A stretch of DNA of 64,000 bases from Usnea hakonensis (lineage: Eukaryota; Ascomycota; Lecanoromycetes; Lecanorales; Parmeliaceae): NCBI GenBank assembly GCA_013423325.1, contig BLJB01000207.1:248001-312000 (forward strand), read 5' to 3'. How positions within the stretch are numbered: position 1 is the first letter of the stretch; each line of letters begins with the position of its first letter. The notes beneath the pieces are model-generated. The model searched no databases and had not been told where the DNA came from. It saw nothing but the letters and a program-made list of their open reading frames with translations. Shown piece after piece: positions 57,210 to 64,000 of the stretch. The translations under genes were made by a program, and so were the position numbers.

Positions 57210-58154
57210 TTATTTAATTAGTTATCTTAAAAAGTAAGTTCGAGACTATAATTATAATTTTTCTAAATCTACGAAGTTATTACTTTTCTACATAATAGAT
57301 ATATCTAGATTAGGACGACCTCCGGTAATTATACTAGAGATTAAGTAGGCGATTCTAGAGATTATTTAAAAAGACTATTATAGTTATAAAAAGACCTCTA
57401 CTATATTAGTTAGAGAGTAAGGCCTTTCTTTATTAACAATTCTTTATATTTTCTAGTATAATAATTTCCGGCCCTATAAAACTACTAAAAAATCGTCCTT
57501 AATAGAGGTAATAAAAGAAGCCCGATACTAATTCGCCTTATAATATAAGGACTAGACTATTAAGGACTAGAAGAAGATAATTTAAAGTAATAAAACTAAT
57601 ATAATCTTAAACTCTCGATAAGGTAAGATTCGGGTATAGTAATAACCCGGTAAATAGTATACTCCGTCTAATATATAATATTAATATATAATTATAATAG
57701 AGTTTATATTTTAGGGGTACTTTTTATATAATTATAAAGGGCTATATTATATCTAGAAATCTAAGACTACTACTAAAAAGAAAGTATACTAGACTAATTT
57801 AGATCGATTAAATAATACTCTTAAACCGGAGACTAAAGAGGTATATAAATTAGAGATCTATATATATTATATAGGTCTTCGGAATATACTTAGTAAGAAG
57901 TCTAAATAGAAGTTTACTACTATAATTAGTAAGATTACTATTTCTAGAAAAAGAGAAGGGATTATCTAGTATTACTACTAAAAATAGGTATTAATTCCTA
58001 AGCTTCTCGTATTCGCTTAATAATATAAATTAGAATAGCCTAATACTCTTATTATAGAGGATAAGGCCCCGGTATATACCTCTAGATTTTAAGATCTAAT
58101 CTTTATAGAAATAGATATCCTTTATTTTATATAATATAGAAATTCGCTAGATCT
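57210..58154 (+). mobile_element. RIP-degenerated Tc1/mariner transposase, interrupted by an LTR
   Basis: One frame reads through as a fungal Tc1/mariner transposase if TAA and TAG are taken as former Gln or Trp codons. Successive blocks are a GRPPVI-type helix-turn-helix segment (near 57310), the region that normally reads WSDE (near 57580-57600, where D and E codons have become AAT and AAA), GKIRV, the YKGLYYI block, LRNILSKKSK, VLIPKLL, IIEDKAPVYTSR (58050-58085) with the second catalytic Asp kept, and NSLDL, which corresponds to the family's NSPDL. No frameshift was needed in this stretch. The frame then ends at 58154, where TGTTAGG starts the LTR. The 3' part is outside the window. Confidence 0.8.
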
Positions 58155-58675
58155 TGTTAGGATACGCAACACGTCTTGGCGCTAGCTTAGCGCCAGGCTA
58201 GCGCTAGCGCTAGCCTGAAGGGATCTCTACTTAAGGCGAACTTCTTGTATCTTAGATATTCTCTCCTTAGATTTAATATTTTATTATTATATCTACGTTA
58301 TACTTTAAGTCTATATTAATCCTAATATTATATTAAATCTCTATAAATATACGATATTATATTAAAATTTTTTTTACGCTAGACGATAGTTATTATCTAT
58401 AAAGAAGTAGCTAGAGGTAGTCCTCTCTAGCCTTCTACTAAGTCTATAGCTTGTAGCTAGCGAGCGTAGTTAAAAGAACTAGGTACTACTAAGCTTATAG
58501 CTAGCGAGTATAGTTAAAAAAACTAGGTACTACTAAGTTCGTAGTTAGCGAGCGTAGTTAAAAAAACTAGATAGGTCTCGTTTACTAGCGAGTATAGTTA
58601 AAAGAACTAGTATACTAAACCCCCTAAAATACTTACCTTCTCTTAATACCCGGTCCGTAATAAAGGGTTACTAAA
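58155..58675 (+). repeat. 5' LTR of the gypsy element (right end approximate)
   Basis: The left edge TGTTAG at 58155 is fixed by the break in the transposase frame. The right edge is estimated near ACTAAACA at about 58675 and is not verified by a second copy. Within it are a GC-rich palindrome cluster (58175-58222) and a tandem array (58440-58612). Confidence 0.5.
58440..58612. repeat. Tandem repeat inside the LTR, about four units
   Basis: The unit is about 45-50 bp: TACTAAG, then GTAGCTAGCGAGCGTAGTTA, then AAAGAACTAGGTAC. Four copies differ at a few positions (GAGCG/GAGTA, AAAAGA/AAAAAA), consistent with RIP-type transitions and drift. Confidence 0.75.
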
Positions 58676-61600
58676 CAATAAAGAAGTTTGTGTTTACGAC
58701 CCGTAAATATAAGGATAAATAGGTTATAAGACGCTTTACTTTCTTTAAATATAAGTATACCTTACTCTACTAGGACCTATAACTACCTTATAACTCCCTT
58801 CTTTTTTCTTCTCTCTTTAAGAATTTTCCTAAATAGTATTACCTCCTCCTATCGATAAATAAATAGATTTAGAACTTACCTATAAAATTAAAGAAAAGTT
58901 CTAGGATCGTACCTAATAGGAGTAGATCTTATAAGATTAGCTAGAAACTTCTAGTTCTAATTAATAATAGGTTTCCGACTTAAAATAATCTATTATAGAG
59001 ACTTATCTAGATCTATCTCTATTATCGTTAGTCGCTCTACTATCGAATATCTCTAGTCAAATAAGAAAGCGGGATAAAGGAAAGAATAATACTAATACTA
59101 CTATAAACGCTCTCGATAATACTAGTAAGTATCTAAATATATCTAATTTAGCGAAGCGTATAGTAGGCTATAGGCGCGAAACGTTCTCTATATCTCGCGA
59201 GGACGATAAGGGAGATACTATAATTATTAATATAATCGCCGATCTTAAGTATATTTATAATATAAACCCCTATAGTATCCTAAACGCTTTATAAGTTTTA
59301 TATAATAATTTATAAAACTACCTTAATACTTTATATAAGTTTAAAAAGCTAAAGAAATATACTATCTTAATTAAGAATAAATACCGGCTATCTTAATAAG
59401 TAAATACCTACTTACTAGAAGATAACGCGACCCTTTAGTAAGAGATTAAGAATAACTTTACTAATAAAGCCTATTAATTATTCTAAAGTAGAATCGAGGA
59501 ACTCGAAAATAAAATTCGTACCCTTAATTTATATTCTATTATCTAAACCGGAATATAGTCTACTATCCCTTCTAATAAGGATAGAGGCTAGTCTACTACT
59601 CCCTCTAATCTAAGTAGAAGCTAAGCTATTACTCTATTTAATTAAACTTATTTATCTCTAAAGCTCCCGGATCTTTTTTAACTAATCGATAGTAACTCTC
59701 TAACTTAGATCGAGTAGTACTACTTAATCTAGTTTAAAATATACTAAAACGCTAACTATTTCCGGGATACTATTATCTAAGTAGATTACGTTTTTAGCCG
59801 TTTAGGCGGGAAAGCCTAGAGGCTAGTTAAGTTATATATTAAGTTTAATTCTACTAACCCTTTTACTAATATTATTAAAATCTATAAGAAGCTCTAGAGT
59901 ATATTTAATAATCTAGACTATACGAAGAACCTTTATTAATCTTATAAAGCTCTAGTTATAGGAAGCGAGCCTTTTTATAAATTCTTTATTAAATTTTACT
60001 TTTTAGCTAAAAATCTTAAGTATTCTAAAAGCTAAATCTTATAAGATCTTAAAAATAAGATCTCTAAATATTTTAATACGTAGCTCGAATACTCTTATAT
60101 CGATAAGGAGTTACTTACTACCGCGAAGGACTACCTTATCTAGATTAATAATATCTATCGTACTATATAACTAACCTCCGATACTAAAGAGCCTAAGTAA
60201 GATAGACCTTAAAAAACGAATTATAAGTAGTACGGTTTCGCCGCTATCTATATATCTACGATTATTATTACTAGTAATAGGAGTACTAGTAATAGAAAAA
60301 AGTCTTCTCTAAACTACTAGATATATAGATTACTAAAATATCTCGCTACTTTCTATAATAATAGTACTAAGCTACTTACTATATTAAAAGTTTAAGTACC
60401 TACTAAGTCCTAGCCCGCCTAGCCCGTTAAGGTAAACGAGATTAACGATATTAATATTAAGGAACCCGAGGAGGAGCTATCTTCTAAAGACTCGAAAAAT
60501 TAATTATCTTCTTTATTAATATAATAGAGTAAAAGGTAGTCTCTTTAAGTATAATAACTATATAAGACCCGGCTTATACTAAGCCTAATCTCTTCTCTAA
60601 GGAAGAGTTTATTATTATAGGAATATTAGAATCCTAAAAGATACTTTTTATATTAAATCTACTTACTAATACTAGTTATAATACTTACTCGATTATCAAT
60701 ATTAAGGTTATAAATAATATAATTAATTAACTAAGGATAGCTCTACTCCGCCTATCTAAGCCTAAACTAGTCTATAGATATAATAGGATTATTCGGGATA
60801 AGCCTATTATTTATATAATCGCCCTAATTTTTAACCTCGGAGATTATTATAAATATCTATTTCCTATACTTATTATAGATTATAAATAAGATACTATCCT
60901 CGGTAAACTATAGATAAATAAGTATAAGGTAATCCTCGATATAATAAAGGATACTATTAACTTCCCCTCTAATATCTCTATCTATAGTATTAAGTCCTAG
61001 ATACCGCTTATAATAACGTCTACCTACTCGACGCTAAAGCTAATAGTACCTATCTACGAGAAGTCTTCTTAAAGATCGATATTTAAGCTCTCTAAAGAAG
61101 TCCCTAAGCTACTATTATACCCTAAAAAGGATAATTCCGTAACTAACTTCTTATATATTAGAGCTACTATATATAATACTTTAGCGCGTAATTATAATAT
61201 CTAAACTTTTACTATATTAATATATAATATTAATAGGGAACTAAACTATAACGCTTACTTCTAAATAGAAGCTCTTTATATTAGCTTAATTAATACTATA
61301 TAAGAAGATATCCTACGCTAACTACCTAAAGAATACTATAAGTTCGCGGATATTTTTAATTAGAGTAAAGTTAATAAGCTACCTCCTTATTAGCTAGCGG
61401 ATTATAAGATCGAGCTCCTATCTAAAAGTAAGCTACTAAAGAGTTACCCCTATCCTATATTAGTTTTTAAGCTCTAGAAAATTAAGGAATATCTTAAAAA
61501 GAACCTTTCTAAAGACTTTATTATTTTAAGCTAGATACTATACTCCTTATTAATTCTATTTATACTAAAAAAGAATAATAATCTACGATTTTATATTAAC

Positions 61601-64000
61601 TATTAGAAGCTAAACGTACTTATTAAGAGGAATCGCTACCCGCTACCCCTAGTTAAAGAGATTATTAGAAAGCTCCGAGAATATAAGTATCTAATAAAGC
61701 TCGATATTATTTCGGTATTTAATAAACTCTATATATCTCCCGATAGCGAAAACCTAATAACTTTTATAATTACCCTTAGTACCTATAAGTACTATATACT
61801 CCTGTTCGACCTAACTAATAGTCCCTTCTCGTTTTAGTAGTATATTAATAATATATTATTCAAGTTCTTAGACGACTTTTATTAGGCGTATCTAGATAAT
61901 ATCTTAATTTATAGTAAGACTAAAAAGGAATACCGCGAGTACGTTAATAAAGTCTTAAATAAACTTTATAATATTAGCCTCTAAGTTAATATTAAAAAAT
62001 ACGAATTCGATATTATAGAGATCGTATTCCTCGGTATTATTATTTTAGGGTAGGGACTCCGAATAGACCTATTAAAGGTTTAAGTTATAATTAATTAGAA
62101 ATAATCTACTAACCTTAAGAAAAGCTAGGCTTTTATAGACTTTATTAATTTCTACTATTACTTTATATATAACTTTTTAAAGATCGTAAAGCTACTCGCT
62201 AATTTTATATATAAGGATAAACCTTTCGTATAATTAGAAGCTTACGTATAGATATTTAAGATATTAAAAGCCGCGGTAACCTCCGCCCTAGTATTACGAT
62301 ATTTCGACCCATAGAAATAAGCGATCCTAGAGACCGATACTTCTAACTTTATTACTAGGGGTATACTATCTTAGTTTAACGATAATAGAATCTTATACCC
62401 TATTATATACTATAGTAAGAGTATAATTACTATTAAGTATAATTATTATATCTATAATAAAGAACTCCTTACGATTATAAGATATTTCGAATAATAGCGT
62501 CCTAAACTAGAATTTATTAAGCTCCTAATTTAAATCTTTATTAATTATTAAGTCTTAATAACCTTTATAACTATTAAAGATTTAAGTTATTAGTAAGTAC
62601 GGTACCTAGATACCTTATCCGAGTTTAATTTTTAGGTCGTTTTCTAACCCGGTAAGTATAACGAGAAGGTTAATACCTTAATATATATATTTAGCTCGGT
62701 ACTAACTAATAAGGCCGATCTAAGGTTATAGTAATAATAATAGATTATATTAATTCCCGACCGCGTTAATATTAGTTACGCTTCCGAAGTTAATTCTACG
62801 TTCGAAAAGATCGTAGTCGCAAATAAGATAGACGCCGTTTATATAGAGTACCGCGATATAATTACTATAAATAAGATAATTTTATATAAAATTAGTCTAA
62901 GAGACTATTAGATAGTCGATAGGGTCCTCTATAAGACCGGTCTCCTCTAGGTACTAGAGGGATTACGAATAGATCTCCTTAGAGAAATCTATAACTAATA
63001 CTTAACTAACTACCCTAGATAACGATATATAGTCGAATTACTCCGCCGGTACTACTATTAGCCCGGTTATATTATAGTTATTAAGTAGTTTATACGGAAC
63101 TACGCGCGCTATTATCGTAATAAGATAATATATTAGAAGAAACGCGACCTCCTTTAACTTTTATCGATCCCTTAAAAAAGGTAGTAGGATATAATAATAG
63201 ACTTTATTATAGATCTCCCCTTATCTAAGGGTTTTAATACTATCTATACCCTAATCGACTATCTTACTAAGGAATGATACTATATCCCTTACTATTCTAG
63301 TAATAGCGATACCTCTATAAAGGAAACGGTTTAGATACTAATATAGAATATCTTCTATTTATATAGACTTCCGCTATTAGTTATTTTAAATCGCGGACCC
63401 TAGTTCGTATCTACCGTTTAGAAAGCTTTATATAAACGCTTAGAGATGTAATCTAGCCTCTTAACGGCTTACTACCCTAAGACCGATAGTTAGTCTAAAA
63501 GGGTTAATTAAGAGATTAAAAAAGGCTTATATACGTACTATAATTATATATAGGATAACTAGGCCAAATAGGTCCTAATAGTCGAATTTAGTAATAATAG
63601 TAATCTTAGTATAACTACTAATATAATACTATTCTATATAAATAAAGGCTTTTACCCCCGGATAAGTTTCTCGCCTAATATAATAGATTACGAATCTACT
63701 CGTAAATATCTATAGGCTAAAATTACTAAGAATATCGCTACTAGAATAGAAGAAATTACTAATTTTGGCTAATTAGTAATTACTACTAGCTAGGCTAAAA
63801 TAGAACTCTAAACTAATAAATACTACTAGAAGTCTCTATTTAAAGAGGGCGATCTTATTATATTATCTATTAAGAATATTAAGACTATACGCCCCTATAA
63901 AGACCTTAACCTTAAGTAATTAGGCCTATTTAAGATCCTCGCTTAGGTTAGTATATTATATTATCTAGATCTCCCTATAAATATAAGTCGCTTAGGTATA

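Larger units (their letters stand above)
58155..64000 (+). mobile_element. RIP-degenerated Ty3/gypsy LTR retrotransposon, incomplete at window end
   Basis: The LTR begins with TGTTAGGATACGC at 58155 and inserts into the transposase frame. Downstream, frames interrupted mainly by TAA/TAG give, in order: Gag-like sequence (YVFSRLGGKA, about 59690-60170); a protease region (NTYSII, about 60660-60700); reverse transcriptase (about 61570-62080) with NRYPLPLVKEII, LFDLTNSPFSF and the active-site YLDNILIYS at 61889-61915; RNase H (LETDTSNFIT, about 62327-62680); integrase (about 62990-63560) with IIDFIIDLPLSKGF and LNRGP; and a chromatin-binding-tail-like end with LGLFKILA and YLDLP. The Asp of the integrase SDRGP motif has become Asn. 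Protease-RT-RNase H-integrase order with this Gag type places it in Ty3/gypsy (Metaviridae). The second LTR is not in the window. Almost certainly inactive. Confidence 0.88.

Noticed and set aside
56821..64000. Mitochondrial DNA or a centromere as explanation for the AT-rich island
   Set aside because: The frames read as Tc1/mariner and Ty3/gypsy proteins with RIP-type stops, which explains the composition directly.

Overview
The window is nuclear DNA from a filamentous ascomycete (Pezizomycotina). The evidence is many short spliceosomal introns (about 43-137 nt, GT..AG with CTGAC/CTAAC-like branch points), a fungal Zn2Cys6 regulator, fungal-type secreted proteins, and an AT-rich stretch of transposons whose reading frames are broken almost only by TAA/TAG. 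That last pattern is the mark of repeat-induced point mutation (RIP). I cannot fix the species; Leotiomycetes or Dothideomycetes-like content is a guess.

Region 1 to 20 kb mixes housekeeping and secreted genes: a membrane-anchored SGNH/CE16-type esterase (-), an Sld7-like replication factor (-), Vps55 (-), an intron-containing tRNA-Pro, an unrecognised protein (-), a Ser/Thr-rich surface-type protein (-), a pepsin-fold protein with a degenerate active site (+), Elongator subunit Elp5 (+), the tri-snRNP protein SNRNP27 (-) and a secreted acid sphingomyelinase-like phosphodiesterase (-).

Region 20 to 32 kb is gene-poor. It holds a small secreted protein (+), a PRISE/5-beta-reductase-like SDR (+), an extreme poly-C tract and a six-exon gene for a 999-residue secreted protein of unknown function (-).

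Region 32 to 56 kb carries a divergent pair: an isochorismatase-fold amidohydrolase (-) and a fused HyuA-HyuB ATP-dependent hydantoinase/oxoprolinase (+). Family knowledge suggests they could act in sequence, hydantoin ring opening followed by N-carbamoyl hydrolysis. Then come a conserved two-TM protein, a 4-coumarate-CoA-ligase-like enzyme ending in a peroxisomal ARL signal, a PLC-like phosphodiesterase, a secreted DUF3237-like protein, a small unrecognised protein (-), a four-TM protein (+), a Zn2Cys6 regulator (-), a tiny Cys-rich zinc-ribbon protein (-) and a polytopic membrane protein (-).

Region 56.8 to 64 kb is an AT-rich island without long open frames. Read with RIP in mind it resolves into a Tc1/mariner transposase interrupted by the LTR of a Ty3/gypsy retrotransposon. 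That element's Gag, protease, RT, RNase H and integrase follow in order and run off the window end.

Exon structures were deduced by eye from splice signals, reading phase and protein continuity. They have not been tested against transcripts.
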